Made by a program: the position numbers and the translations under genes. This document shows positions 1 through 8,595 of a stretch of 64,000 bases of DNA, in pieces. Every line of letters begins with the position of its first letter. Position 1 is the stretch's first letter. The notes beneath the pieces were generated by a model. It was given only the letters and a program-made list of their open reading frames with translations. It was not told the DNA's origin and ran no database searches. Origin of the DNA: Halopseudomonas maritima (lineage in GTDB: Bacteria; Pseudomonadota; Gammaproteobacteria; Pseudomonadales; Pseudomonadaceae); contig NZ_CP079801.1 in assembly GCF_021545785.1 (NCBI RefSeq), forward strand, positions 868,001 through 932,000, read 5' to 3'.

Positions 1-2166
1 AGGCGTGCCCTGCTGCATCCAGGCGATGCGCTTGTCGACATGCATCTGCGGATCTCCGGGGCCACAGAGGCCACGCCGGGCGTTGTGCAGGATGATGTCG
101 GCAATTGGCCGGCCGATAGAGATCAGGCCGTCCGGGTACTGAAACATCTCCAGATAGCGGCGGTTCCAGGCCACCAGGCGCAGTGACTTGTCGACCACAC
201 TGATGCCTTGGCTGATGTTCTCAATCGCACCCTGCAACAGGCCGCGGTTGAACTGCAGCACCTCGGACGCCTCATCGACAATGCGGACCACATCATCAAA
301 TTGCATGTCACGCCCTTCGATCGCCGCCTTAACCACCAGCCGCGCCGACGACGCACCAAGCACGCCAGCCAGCAGGCGCTCGGTCAGAATAATCCAGCTC
401 GAATCCGCGGTCTGGCTGCCCTGCAGAGTGCCGCCCTGACGCACAGCATGGTGGCTGAAGGCGGCCTCGGCCCGCTCCTCACCAACAAACCGTGCAGCCA
501 GCTCCAGCAGATCATCCACCCGCACCCGCAGCAGCACCTTGCCCAGACCGTCGATGCGCGGCTCAGCGTCCTGACTGACAAAGCGACTCGCCTGCCAGTG
601 CTCCAGCACCCGCGTGCGACTGAACAGCGACACCGCAACAAACACCGCAAAATTGCAGGCCAGGGACACAACGCTGGCCAGTGTCAGGGTATCCACACCC
701 CACCCGGCTGCCGCCGCGCGCACACCTTCGATAATCGGCAACTGATTGGTGTGCCAGTGCAGGCCGGCGCCCACCAGCGGCAATACCAGCAGATACAGCC
801 ACAGTGCGATACCTACCGAGAGCCCGGCAAGCACACCGGTACGGTTGGCCTGTTTCCAGAACAGCGCACCAAACATCGCTGGCGCCAGCTGACCTATGGC
901 CGCAAAGGCCACCTGACCGATACTGGCCAGACTGGTGTCGCTGCCAATCAGGCGATACACCACATAGGCCAGCAGCAGGATAATCAGAATGCTGGTACGC
1001 CGCACATTCAGCAGCCAGCCGCGAAACGCCTCGTAGGAATGCTCAGGGCGGGTGCGGCTGCGCAGCAGAATCGGCAGAACCACATCGTTGGACACCATGG
1101 TACTCAACGCGATGGCAGCAACAATCACCATCCCCGAGGCAGCCGAGGCGCCCCCCAGAAAGGCCAGCATCGCTAGTCCGGGTTTACCCTGCAGCAACGG
1201 CAGACTGATGACGTAGGAGTCCGGCGAAAAACCTGAGCCCAGCGCCATCTGTCCGGCCAGACTGATCGGGATAACAAACAGCCCCGCCAACAACAGATAC
1301 GCCGGGAACACCCAACGCGCGAGCCGCAGATCACCGGGCTCGCTGTTCTCTACTACCGCGACCTGAAACTGGCGCGGCAGACAGACAAAGGCCAGCATCG
1401 CAATCAGCGTCTGGAACGCCAGGCCGAGGACCGGGGTTTCCTGTTGCCAATACCTGTCCAGCGTCTGACTGCTACGTGCCTGCTCGAGCAGCTCGGAGGT
1501 GCCGCCAAACAGGCCGAATACCACAAATACGCCAACCGCCAGAAACGCCAGCAGCTTGACCAGCGACTCAAAAGCAATCGCCAGCATCATGCCCCTATGG
1601 TGCTCGGTCACATCCAGGCTGCGGGTGCCGAACAGCACGGTAAACAGCGCCAGCACCAACGTCACCACCAGTGCGGTGTCTTCTGCGCCAATGCCGCCCT
1701 CCACCTCACCCGAACTGGGCGTGCCGCTCAGCAGGTTATAGCCCAGCACTATGCCCTTGAGCTGCAGGGCAATGTAAGGCAGCACCGCAACCAGACAGAG
1801 CAAGGAAACAATCACACCCAGGCTCTGCGACTTGCCGTAACGCGAAGCAATAAAGTCAGCGATGGAGGTAATGTTCTCCTGCTTGCTGATGGTGATCATG
1901 CGCGCGTACAGGCGCCAACCAAACAGAAACAGCAGCAGGGGGCCGAGGTAGATAGGCAAAAAAGCCCAGAGCTGGGTAGCGGCCATACCCACCGAGCCAA
2001 AAAAGGTCCAGCTGGTACACCAGACCGCAAGCGATAAGCTATATACCCAGACGCGCAGGCGCGGCTTGAGCACGCTGCCGTGTCGGTCACCCCAGAAGGC
2101 AATGACAAACAGCAACGCCATGTACAGCAGGAAAATGAGGGCTACCAGCCCGCCGGAGAGCATCAT
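1..2166 (-). CDS. Hybrid SLC5 symporter / PAS sensor histidine kinase (CrbS/MxtR type), 3' part missing
   Basis: The 722 visible codons start at ATG 2166 and run off the left edge. Residues 1 to about 490 are a multi-span SLC5 (sodium:solute symporter) domain, with the solute-symporter-like segment SIADFIASRYGKSQ near residue 100. A linker follows, then a PAS domain around residues 640-722 (ISQGISVVDKSLRLVAWNRR). The kinase core lies outside the window. SLC5-PAS kinases are known as CrbS/MxtR (acetate or ethanol use) and CbrA (histidine and carbon-nitrogen balance). The LuxR regulator directly upstream on the same strand fits CrbS, because CbrA works with an NtrC-type partner. The gap to that regulator is 96 bp. 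No clear Shine-Dalgarno precedes the start. Family is confident; orthology is inferred. Confidence 0.85.
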   Translation of the reverse strand, partial: MMLSGGLVALIFLLYMALLFVIAFWGDRHGSVLKPRLRVWVYSLSLAVWCTSWTFFGSVGMAATQLWAFLPIYLGPLLLFLFGWRLYARMITISKQENITSIADFIASRYGKSQSLGVIVSLLCLVAVLPYIALQLKGIVLGYNLLSGTPSSGEVEGGIGAEDTALVVTLVLALFTVLFGTRSLDVTEHHRGMMLAIAFESLVKLLAFLAVGVFVVFGLFGGTSELLEQARSSQTLDRYWQQETPVLGLAFQTLIAMLAFVCLPRQFQVAVVENSEPGDLRLARWVFPAYLLLAGLFVIPISLAGQMALGSGFSPDSYVISLPLLQGKPGLAMLAFLGGASAASGMVIVAAIALSTMVSNDVVLPILLRSRTRPEHSYEAFRGWLLNVRRTSILIILLLAYVVYRLIGSDTSLASIGQVAFAAIGQLAPAMFGALFWKQANRTGVLAGLSVGIALWLYLLVLPLVGAGLHWHTNQLPIIEGVRAAAAGWGVDTLTLASVVSLACNFAVFVAVSLFSRTRVLEHWQASRFVSQDAEPRIDGLGKVLLRVRVDDLLELAARFVGEERAEAAFSHHAVRQGGTLQGSQTADSSWIILTERLLAGVLGASSARLVVKAAIEGRDMQFDDVVRIVDEASEVLQFNRGLLQGAIENISQGISVVDKSLRLVAWNRRYLEMFQYPDGLISIGRPIADIILHNARRGLCGPGDPQMHVDKRIAWMQQGTP

Positions 2167-2262
2167 CGAGCGTGTTCAGTCCACAACAATGTCACAGTCC
2201 GCAGTCTGGCAGCGCTACCGCCGTTTGCCCAGCCGACTTCCGTCGTAGCCTACATGGATTGA

Positions 2263-2910
2263 TTAGCTAGCCAGCTCCATCTGCTGCAGGACCAGCGCCG
2301 CCTGGGTACGGGTGCGGACATTTAGCTTGCGGAAGATAGCGGTGACATGGGCCTTGACGGTCGCCTCGGACACCTCCAGCTCATAGGCGATCTGCTTATT
2401 CAGCAGACCGTCACAGACCATGGTCAGCACCCTGAACTGCTGCGGCGTCAGGCTGGCAACGCGCTCGCTGATCTGTTGCTGCTCGCTGCTCATACCCGGT
2501 GGATTATCGATGCCGGCCGGCCAACAGGTGCCGCCATCCAGCACCGCCTGCACGGCGTGCTGAATATCCTCAAGACTGGCTGATTTGGGAATAAAACCAC
2601 TGGCGCCAAAGTCGCGGGCGCGGCGCGGCACCGTCGCCTCCTCCTGCGCAGAGATCAGGATCACCGGAATCTGTGGAAACTGCCCGCGCAACTGCGCCAG
2701 GCCGGAAAAACCGTAGGCGCCCGGCATGTTCAAATCCAGCAGCACCAGATCCCAGTCGGCGCGCTGGCCCAGTCGCTGCTGCAACTCGGCAATACTGCCC
2801 ACATCGCTCAGGGTAATGGTGTCACCCAATCCGTCGCACAGCGCCTGGCGCAATGCACTACGAAAAAGAGGATGGTCGTCAGCAATCAGAATGTCGTAGG
2901 TCAGGCCCAT
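2263..2910 (-). CDS. LuxR/NarL-type response regulator (CrbR/ErdR-like)
   Basis: This 215-aa protein has an N-terminal receiver domain, with acidic D11 and D12 and phospho-acceptor D59 (VLLDLNMPG). Its C-terminal LuxR helix-turn-helix contains LTPQQFRVLTMVCDGLLNKQ and SEATVKAHVTAIFRKLNVRT. It is the first gene of a minus-strand pair, with the SLC5-type kinase 96 bp downstream, which suggests a cognate two-component system. In pseudomonads CrbR/ErdR controls acetyl-CoA synthetase and ethanol oxidation genes; that role is inferred here from the partner and not from any target in the window. It is transcribed divergently from the EamA transporter, with about 180 bp between the starts. Confidence 0.85.
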   Translation of the reverse strand: MGLTYDILIADDHPLFRSALRQALCDGLGDTITLSDVGSIAELQQRLGQRADWDLVLLDLNMPGAYGFSGLAQLRGQFPQIPVILISAQEEATVPRRARDFGASGFIPKSASLEDIQHAVQAVLDGGTCWPAGIDNPPGMSSEQQQISERVASLTPQQFRVLTMVCDGLLNKQIAYELEVSEATVKAHVTAIFRKLNVRTRTQAALVLQQMELAS

Positions 2911-3088
2911 GCGTGGTGTCCTGCACAGTCTTTTTTGTTATGAGAGTGAGACAGCAGGCTGAGACTGCCAGCCGCCGCCCATCACGTCAATGCCACTTTG
3001 TACCGATACAGTCTGCAGCGCCAACTGTATCTGTTAAACACTGGGGCACAGCGCCGACAATGCGCGTTTGCCTGCCGCCGAGCCCACC

Positions 3089-4027
3089 ATGAACCTGCGC
3101 CACTATCGGGCCGATGCCCTGATGCTGATCACCGCCCTGATCTGGGGCAGTACCTTTGTCGCCCAACGGCTGGGCATGGACCATATTGGCCCCTTCCTCT
3201 ACACCGGTTTGCGCTTTGCCATCGGCGCGCTGACGCTCTTGCCGCTGATCTGGCTACTGCGCAAACCAGCCGCCGCAGACGGTCGCCGACCCGCTCGCGT
3301 CAGCCGCCCGATGCTGCTCGGCAGCCTGGTCCTGGGTGCGGTACTGACGCTGGGCATCAACCTGCAGCAGATCGGCTTGATGTTTACCACTGTCACCAAT
3401 TCCGGCTTCATCACCGGCCTGTACGTCATCCTCGTGCCGGTGTTCGGTCTGTTTATTGGTATGCGCACACACAAGGGCACCTGGGCCGGAGCCCTGCTGG
3501 CCCTGATCGGCATGCTGCTGCTCAGCGTCAACGCCGACTTTCAGGTGGCGCCCGGAGACTGGCTGCAGCTTGTCGGCGCTGCCTGCTGGGCGGTACATGT
3601 GCTGCTGGTCGGCGCCCTGGCCAGCCGCTATGACGCGATCATGGTGTCTTTTGTGCAGTTTGTGGTCTGTGCGTCCGTCAGCCTGATGCTGGCGCTGATA
3701 TTCGAACCCATTGTGCTGGAGGCTGTGCGCCAGGCGCTGCCTGCCATCCTGTACGGCGGTGTGCTCGCGGTGGGAGTCGCCTTTACTCTGCAGGTGGTTG
3801 CACAAAAAGACGCTATCACCTCCCACGCGGCCATTATTCTTAGCCTGGAAGCGGTATTTGCCGCGCTGGCCGGCTGGCTGATTCTGGGAGAAACCCTGAG
3901 TCTACGAGGGCTACTGGGCTGCGCCCTGATGCTGAGCGGCATGTTGCTCGCTCAGCTGGTGCCCATCTATCTGGAACGACGCCGCACCCCGCCAGCAGTG
4001 CAACAGGAGCCAGCCGGCCATCATTGA
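3089..4027 (+). CDS. EamA-family (DMT superfamily) inner-membrane transporter
   Basis: The 312-aa hydrophobic protein has about ten predicted membrane spans arranged as two EamA repeats. The first begins at LITALIWGSTFVAQRLGMDH, the classic EamA entry motif, and the second around residue 160. These proteins export or import small metabolites; the substrate cannot be told from sequence. ATG 3089 (MNLRHYRADALM) was chosen because it starts just before the first span; an upstream alternative at 3068 would add seven poorly conserved residues. The end overlaps the convergent DTW gene by 7 bp. Confidence 0.85.
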   Translation: MNLRHYRADALMLITALIWGSTFVAQRLGMDHIGPFLYTGLRFAIGALTLLPLIWLLRKPAAADGRRPARVSRPMLLGSLVLGAVLTLGINLQQIGLMFTTVTNSGFITGLYVILVPVFGLFIGMRTHKGTWAGALLALIGMLLLSVNADFQVAPGDWLQLVGAACWAVHVLLVGALASRYDAIMVSFVQFVVCASVSLMLALIFEPIVLEAVRQALPAILYGGVLAVGVAFTLQVVAQKDAITSHAAIILSLEAVFAALAGWLILGETLSLRGLLGCALMLSGMLLAQLVPIYLERRRTPPAVQQEPAGHH

Positions 4028-4704
4028 GGCCGCTTGCGACAGGTGCTCAGGTAGGCATCGGTGAAGCGTTGGAAATAGCCATCCAGCGCCTCGGCAGCGG
4101 CCCCGTCACCCGCCAGCTGCAGGCAGGCCGACGCCACCTCTACGGTGCACAGGTGATCATCACGGGTTGAGCGGCGCAACCGGTAACGCGACAGCTGCTC
4201 GGTCTGCAGGCTGAGCACCGGTACGTCCGCCAGATAGGGGCTCTTGCGAAACATTTTGCGTGCCTGGGTCCAGGTGGCGTCCAAAATGACCAGCAACGGG
4301 CGCCGCCCCTGCCCCACCGCTATCTGCTCGCAGACCTGTTGGGTTGGCTGGGCGTACTCACCAGGGAACACCACGTAAGGCTGATAGGTCGGGTCGCTCA
4401 GCAGTGCCAGCAGAGCCGGGTCAACCTCGGTACGCGCCCAGGTAAAGGCGTGGGTATCGGGCAGACAATCAGCAATCAACCGGCCGGTGTTGGTGGGCTT
4501 GAGCGGCTCATAGGCGTGCATCAGCAAGCAAAAACTGACTGCGCTCTCAAGTGAAGGACGCGCTGCGCAGATACAGGCATGCACCGCGACCTGACAACCC
4601 GGACACCGCCGCACCCGCGCACCGCGCGCCAGAAAAGGTCGGGTGGAGCGCGCGATCGCGACGCTGCGCAAACGGTTTACCGCATGGTCCGGGTGTTCAG
4701 ACAT
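4021..4704 (-). CDS. DTW-domain tRNA-uridine aminocarboxypropyltransferase
   Basis: The 227-aa protein carries the DTW-domain signature as DATWTQARKMFRKSPYL, and an N-terminal cysteine cluster (C34, C37, C44, C46 in CPGCQVAVHACIC) that probably binds metal. DTW proteins such as TapT/TuaA transfer the aminocarboxypropyl group of SAM to uridine in tRNA (acp3U). ATG 4704 is preferred to a GTG one codon upstream. It converges on the EamA gene with a 7-bp overlap. Family assignment is strong; the exact tRNA position modified is not determined. Confidence 0.85.
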   Translation of the reverse strand: MSEHPDHAVNRLRSVAIARSTRPFLARGARVRRCPGCQVAVHACICAARPSLESAVSFCLLMHAYEPLKPTNTGRLIADCLPDTHAFTWARTEVDPALLALLSDPTYQPYVVFPGEYAQPTQQVCEQIAVGQGRRPLLVILDATWTQARKMFRKSPYLADVPVLSLQTEQLSRYRLRRSTRDDHLCTVEVASACLQLAGDGAAAEALDGYFQRFTDAYLSTCRKRPQ

Positions 4705-4860
4705 CACTGCATTTTCCAGGCTGGACAGGCGGCGCGCCGCAATGCCAGCATTCTATCCGATTCCAGCCGGCAGTACCGATAGCGACTGGCCAGCGAACCA
4801 GTCGCCAAAGACGTGGTCATAGGAAGAGTCGTAGTACGTGGACATTGGATCTGGAGAGAC

Positions 4861-5262
4861 ATGATGCGCTGGTTACCCCTGGTGCTTGCCGCCTGCCTGG
4901 CAGCCCCCCTTGAAGCCGCTTCCCTGCGGGATATTCGCCTCAATGAAACCCTCAAACAGGTAGCTGCGCAAAGCAACGAAAACACCCCGCGCGCCATCAG
5001 CGCGCAGATCACCGATATGGGCTTCAGCGCCGACGGCGATGAGCTGGTTAACCGGCTCGCAGTAGACGCCGACTATGCCGAACTCATGCAGCAAGACCCG
5101 CTGCTGACCCGCAGCCAGCTGCAGGCCAGCGTATGCAGCGACCTGCGTTTTCGTCGCCTGCTGGATATGGGCGCCACCCTGACCTACCACTTTGTCCTCA
5201 AGGACAGCGAACAGCCGGTCCTGACCCAGAGCTTTATCGCCGATCATTGCCAAACCCTCTGA
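4861..5262 (+). CDS. Small secreted protein similar to P. aeruginosa PA3611
   Basis: The 133-aa protein has a clear signal peptide (MMRWLPLVLAACLAAPLEA, cleavage likely after A19) and a mature domain with two cysteines that could form a disulfide. The start at 4861 has GGAGAG directly upstream; an earlier in-frame start at 4813 would put charged residues ahead of the signal peptide. Size, export signal and position near recX-recA resemble PA3611, a structurally solved periplasmic protein of unknown biochemical role annotated as quorum-sensing regulated. That match is from memory of the locus and is moderate. The LOG-family gene follows after 12 bp, so the two are probably co-transcribed. Confidence 0.65.
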   Translation: MMRWLPLVLAACLAAPLEAASLRDIRLNETLKQVAAQSNENTPRAISAQITDMGFSADGDELVNRLAVDADYAELMQQDPLLTRSQLQASVCSDLRFRRLLDMGATLTYHFVLKDSEQPVLTQSFIADHCQTL

Positions 5263-5274
5263 GGCAACTGCCCA

Positions 5275-6360
5275 ATGCAGGACGACGATCCGGCCGACTA
5301 CCTCAGCCGGCACTGGCAAACCGGCAGCAATGAAATACCCAGGCGAGTCGACGAGCTGATTACGCTGTGCGCAGCCGGCAGCGACAACGCATCGCTGTAC
5401 CGAGACATGCTGCTGGACGTCATTCGCATGGCCCAGGCCGACCGCAATCGCTGGGACGCCAAGATCATGCTGCACACCATTCGCGAGATGGAACAAGCCT
5501 TCTCGCGGCTGGAGATCTTCAAGCGCCGTCGCAAGGTCACGGTATTTGGCTCAGCTCGTACCAGAGCCGACCACCCGCTCTACGCCGTGGCGCGTGAGAT
5601 GGGCGCAGCCCTCGCCGCCAACGACTACATGGCAATCACCGGCGCCGGCGGCGGCGTGATGAGTGCAACACACGAAGGCGCGGGGCTGGACCACAGCCTT
5701 GGCTTCAACATCACCCTGCCGTTCGAGCAACAGTCCAACACCGTGGTACATGGCACCAGCCATGACCTGGCGTTCGGCTTCTTTTTCTTGCGCAAGCTGT
5801 TCTTTGTCAAAGAGGCAGACGCGCTGATTCTCTGTCCTGGCGGATTTGGCACGCTGGATGAAACGCTGGAGGTGCTTACTCTGGTACAAACCGGTAAGAG
5901 CCCCATGGTGCCGATCATCCTGCTGGACCAGCCGGGCGGCCAGTACTGGCAGGCCTTTATGCACTTCATACGCAGTCAGCTGGCCGACAACGCCTATATC
6001 CACCCCGACGACATCAACCTGCTGACGCCATGCAAGTCACCCGCCGAAGCGATGCAGGTGGTTCTGGACTTCTACAGCAACTATCACTCGTCGCGCCGCG
6101 TTGGCGAGCAATTCGTGTTGCGTCTTCACCGGCCATTACACCCGCAGGCGCTGACACAACTGACTGCCCGCTTTGGGTCTATCTGCGCGTCAGGCGGCTT
6201 TGTACAACAGGGGATGTGTGAGCAAGAGCGCGACGAGCCCGAACTGAGCGCACTGACGCGTCTGTGTTTTGATTTCAACGACAGGGAAAGAGGCGGCTTG
6301 CGGGCCCTGATCGACTTCGTCAATCAGCCCGAAAACCTGAGAAACCACGGTACTGCATAA
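5275..6360 (+). CDS. LOG-family (lysine-decarboxylase-like fold) protein
   Basis: The 361-aa protein has a central Rossmann-type LOG domain, roughly residues 85-235, with the signature CPGGFGTLDE and an upstream glycine-rich segment AITGAGGGVMSA. LOG proteins are phosphoribohydrolases acting on nucleoside monophosphates (cytokinin-activating in plants, PpnN-like in bacteria). This protein is longer than simple LOG enzymes (about 190 aa) and has N- and C-terminal extensions as in the PpnN-like group, so a nucleotide-cleaving role is plausible but unproven. GAGG lies ahead of the start. Its last 41 bp overlap the convergent recX gene. Confidence 0.8.
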   Translation: MQDDDPADYLSRHWQTGSNEIPRRVDELITLCAAGSDNASLYRDMLLDVIRMAQADRNRWDAKIMLHTIREMEQAFSRLEIFKRRRKVTVFGSARTRADHPLYAVAREMGAALAANDYMAITGAGGGVMSATHEGAGLDHSLGFNITLPFEQQSNTVVHGTSHDLAFGFFFLRKLFFVKEADALILCPGGFGTLDETLEVLTLVQTGKSPMVPIILLDQPGGQYWQAFMHFIRSQLADNAYIHPDDINLLTPCKSPAEAMQVVLDFYSNYHSSRRVGEQFVLRLHRPLHPQALTQLTARFGSICASGGFVQQGMCEQERDEPELSALTRLCFDFNDRERGGLRALIDFVNQPENLRNHGTA

Positions 6361-6763
6361 AGCGCAGCTGCTTGCCGCGCTCTGCCGGCTCACGGGCAAC
6401 GCCATCAGGAAAGCGCTTGGCAAACACCTGGTTGGCCAGCGCCTGCCAGTCCTGACCAGCCTCAGCCAGGCAGCGCTCAACCAGCGACTCACCAACCCCA
6501 CGCTGACGCAGTTCCTCGCGCAGGCGAGCCGGCCCGTAACCCCGCTGGCTACGGGCGTAGATATAGGCTTCGCAAAATCGCTCGTCACTGAGTAGTCCAT
6601 CGTCAACCAGACGGTCCAGCTCAATCTCGGCCATATCCCCCGGCGCACCCCGCTGGCGCAGCTTGCGGCGCAGCTCGGCGTAGCTGTGCTCACGCCGCGC
6701 CAGCAAATCCATCGCTGAGCGGCGTATGGCTACAGGGGTTTCCAGTAGGGTGCGCGAGCGCAT
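6320..6763 (-). CDS. recX: Recombination regulatory protein RecX
   Basis: The 147-aa basic, helical protein has RecX-type three-helix repeats, visible as RREHSYAELRRKLRQRGAP and LVDDGLLSDERFCEAYIYAR, then RGYGPARLREELRQRGV. RecX binds RecA filaments and limits their activity. It starts 12 bp after the recA stop on the same strand, the usual recA-recX operon, so it should be induced with recA from the LexA-controlled promoter. The 3' end overlaps the LOG-family gene on the other strand by 41 bp. Confidence 0.95.
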   Translation of the reverse strand: MRSRTLLETPVAIRRSAMDLLARREHSYAELRRKLRQRGAPGDMAEIELDRLVDDGLLSDERFCEAYIYARSQRGYGPARLREELRQRGVGESLVERCLAEAGQDWQALANQVFAKRFPDGVAREPAERGKQLRFMQYRGFSGFRAD

Positions 6764-6775
6764 GACTCAGCCGGC

Positions 6776-7813
6776 TCAGTCTTCCAGTTCGGCGTCAGCC
6801 TCGGTTTCCGCCTTGGCCTTGCCGGGCTTGGCCAGCAGCTTCTCACGGATGGCCTTTTCGATTTCCTCGGCGATTGCCTGGTTATCCTGCAGGAACTTGG
6901 CAGCGTTAGCCTTGCCCTGGCCGATCTTGTTGCCCTGGTAGCTGTACCAGGCACCGGACTTCTCAACCAGGCCAATCTGCACACCCAAGTCGATAATCTC
7001 GGCGTTGTGATAAATGCCTGCGCCGTACAGAATCTGGAACTCGGCCTGACGGAACGGCGGCGCCACCTTGTTCTTGACGACCTTGACGCGGGTCTCGCTG
7101 CCAACCACCTCGTCGCCCTCTTTCACCGCGCCGGTACGGCGGATATCCAGACGAACAGAGGAGTAGAACTTGAGGGCGTTACCGCCGGTAGTGGTTTCCG
7201 GGTTACCGAACATCACGCCAATCTTCATACGAATCTGGTTAATGAAGATCACCAGGCAGTTGGCGTTTTTGATGTTACCGGTGATCTTACGCAGCGCCTG
7301 CGACATCAGGCGGGCCTGTACACCTACGTGGTGGTCACCCATCTCGCCTTCAATCTCGGCCTTGGGCACCAGTGCCGCTACGGAGTCGACGATGATCACG
7401 TCAACGGCGTTGGAGCGCACCAGCATGTCGGTAATTTCCAGCGCCTGCTCACCCGTGTCAGGCTGGGACACCAGCAGGTCGTCAACGTTAACACCCAACT
7501 TGCCAGCGTACTCCGGGTCCAGTGCGTGTTCGGCATCGACGAAGGCACAGGTAGCGCCTTGCTTCTGCGCTTGGGCGATGACCGACAGCGTCAGGGTGGT
7601 TTTACCGGAGGACTCCGGACCATAAATTTCAACGATACGGCCTTTGGGCAGGCCGCCAATACCGAGGGCGATATCCAGGCCGAGCGAGCCGGTAGAGATG
7701 GCCGGAATGGCCTGGCGCTCATGATCACCCATGCGCATCACGGCCCCCTTGCCAAACTGACGTTCAATCTGACTCAAGGCCGCCGACAGCGCCTTCTTTT
7801 TGTTATCGTCCAT
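6776..7813 (-). CDS. recA: RecA recombinase
   Basis: The 345-aa RecA catalyses strand exchange in homologous recombination and triggers LexA self-cleavage in the SOS response. The Walker A motif GPESSGKTT is at residues 65-73; Walker B (VDVIIVDSVAALVPKAEIEG) and the L2 region after INQIRMKIGVMFGNPETTTG are intact. The C-terminus is acidic (ETEADAELED), as usual. A LexA box lies 53-68 bp upstream of the start. recX follows in the operon and cinA lies upstream on the same strand. Confidence 0.98.
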   Translation of the reverse strand: MDDNKKKALSAALSQIERQFGKGAVMRMGDHERQAIPAISTGSLGLDIALGIGGLPKGRIVEIYGPESSGKTTLTLSVIAQAQKQGATCAFVDAEHALDPEYAGKLGVNVDDLLVSQPDTGEQALEITDMLVRSNAVDVIIVDSVAALVPKAEIEGEMGDHHVGVQARLMSQALRKITGNIKNANCLVIFINQIRMKIGVMFGNPETTTGGNALKFYSSVRLDIRRTGAVKEGDEVVGSETRVKVVKNKVAPPFRQAEFQILYGAGIYHNAEIIDLGVQIGLVEKSGAWYSYQGNKIGQGKANAAKFLQDNQAIAEEIEKAIREKLLAKPGKAKAETEADAELED

Positions 7814-7865
7814 TTCGCATCCTCTTGGCTTGGGGTAGGCACCGAAGTGCCAAACCGATCAACTA

Positions 7866-7881
7866 CTGTATATTTGGTCAG
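7866..7881 (-). promoter_or_regulatory. LexA (SOS) box upstream of recA
   Basis: On the minus strand the site reads CTGACCAAATATACAG, which keeps the CTG-N10-CAG frame and the A/T-rich core of the gammaproteobacterial LexA operator. It sits 53-68 bp ahead of the recA ATG, where it would overlap the promoter. Confidence 0.9.
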
Positions 7882-7925
7882 TATTATTCCACAGAAAAAA
7901 TGACCCGCCTACCCCCGGTTTGCAA

Positions 7926-8447
7926 TCAGACTGACGACCGGTCCGCAGCCTGCGCCTCAGCCTCTTTGACCAGCCGCTCTAGCGCATGCAGCACGGTCTG
8001 CGCACGCACCTCTCGGCGCCCGCCCTGAAAGCGCTTGCATTCGCTAATCACCCTGCCGTCACTCAGCGCCCAACCAAACCAGACCGTGCCAACCGGCTTC
8101 TCGGCACTACCGCCATCCGGGCCGGCAACGCCGCTGACCGCCACCGCCAGCTGCGCGTCAGCGGCCGCTTTAGCGCCGGCTGCCATCGCCAGTACAACCG
8201 GCTCACTGACCGCGCCATGCGCCTCCAACACCGTCGACTCCACCCCAAGCCAGCGACTTTTGCTGCTGTTGGCATAGGTAACGAAACCGGTTTCAAACCA
8301 CCCTGAGCTGCCAGCCACCCGGGTAATGGCCTCGGCAATGCCGCCGCCAGTGCAGGACTCCGCGGTGCTGACCCGCTGGCCCAGGTGGTCAAGCACGCGC
8401 CCGAGACGCGCGGCGGCAGAATCAATTAGCGGATCGTAATGGGACAT
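7926..8447 (-). CDS. CinA-family nicotinamide-nucleotide amidohydrolase (PncC)
   Basis: The 173-aa protein is the stand-alone C-terminal CinA domain, containing STAESCTGGGIAEAIT and VSGVAGPDGGSAEKPVGTVW. PncC deamidates NMN to nicotinic acid mononucleotide in pyridine-nucleotide salvage. The full-length CinA N-terminal domain is absent, as is typical for pseudomonads. It lies immediately upstream of recA on the same strand, with the LexA box and recA promoter between them, so recA can be expressed separately. Confidence 0.93.
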   Translation of the reverse strand: MSHYDPLIDSAAARLGRVLDHLGQRVSTAESCTGGGIAEAITRVAGSSGWFETGFVTYANSSKSRWLGVESTVLEAHGAVSEPVVLAMAAGAKAAADAQLAVAVSGVAGPDGGSAEKPVGTVWFGWALSDGRVISECKRFQGGRREVRAQTVLHALERLVKEAEAQAADRSSV

Positions 8448-8549
8448 GGTGGCTCCTCAACGTGCGTAACAGGACACAGCATGCCAGTTGCCCCGGCGGC
8501 TGTACCAGAGCTGGGACCGGCTTTGTCGAGGTTGGTTTCGTGCAGACAG

Positions 8550-8588
8550 CATAACGCCGGCAGCCCGTTCAAGGCTGCCGGCGTTATG
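8550..8588 (-). terminator. 16-bp perfect hairpin after the lipoprotein gene
   Basis: The arms 8550-8565 and 8573-8588 are perfectly complementary over 16 bp (CATAACGCCGGCAGCC), with a 7-nt loop. It begins eight bases past the lipoprotein stop codon. It has no T-run, so it may be a strong hairpin barrier or an mRNA 3' end and not a classical terminator. Confidence 0.65.
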
Positions 8589-8595
8589 TTCGTGC

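Noticed and set aside
1..2166. CbrA identity for the SLC5-type kinase
   Set aside because: CbrA is followed by the NtrC-type CbrB; here the neighbour is a LuxR-type regulator, which fits CrbS/MxtR.
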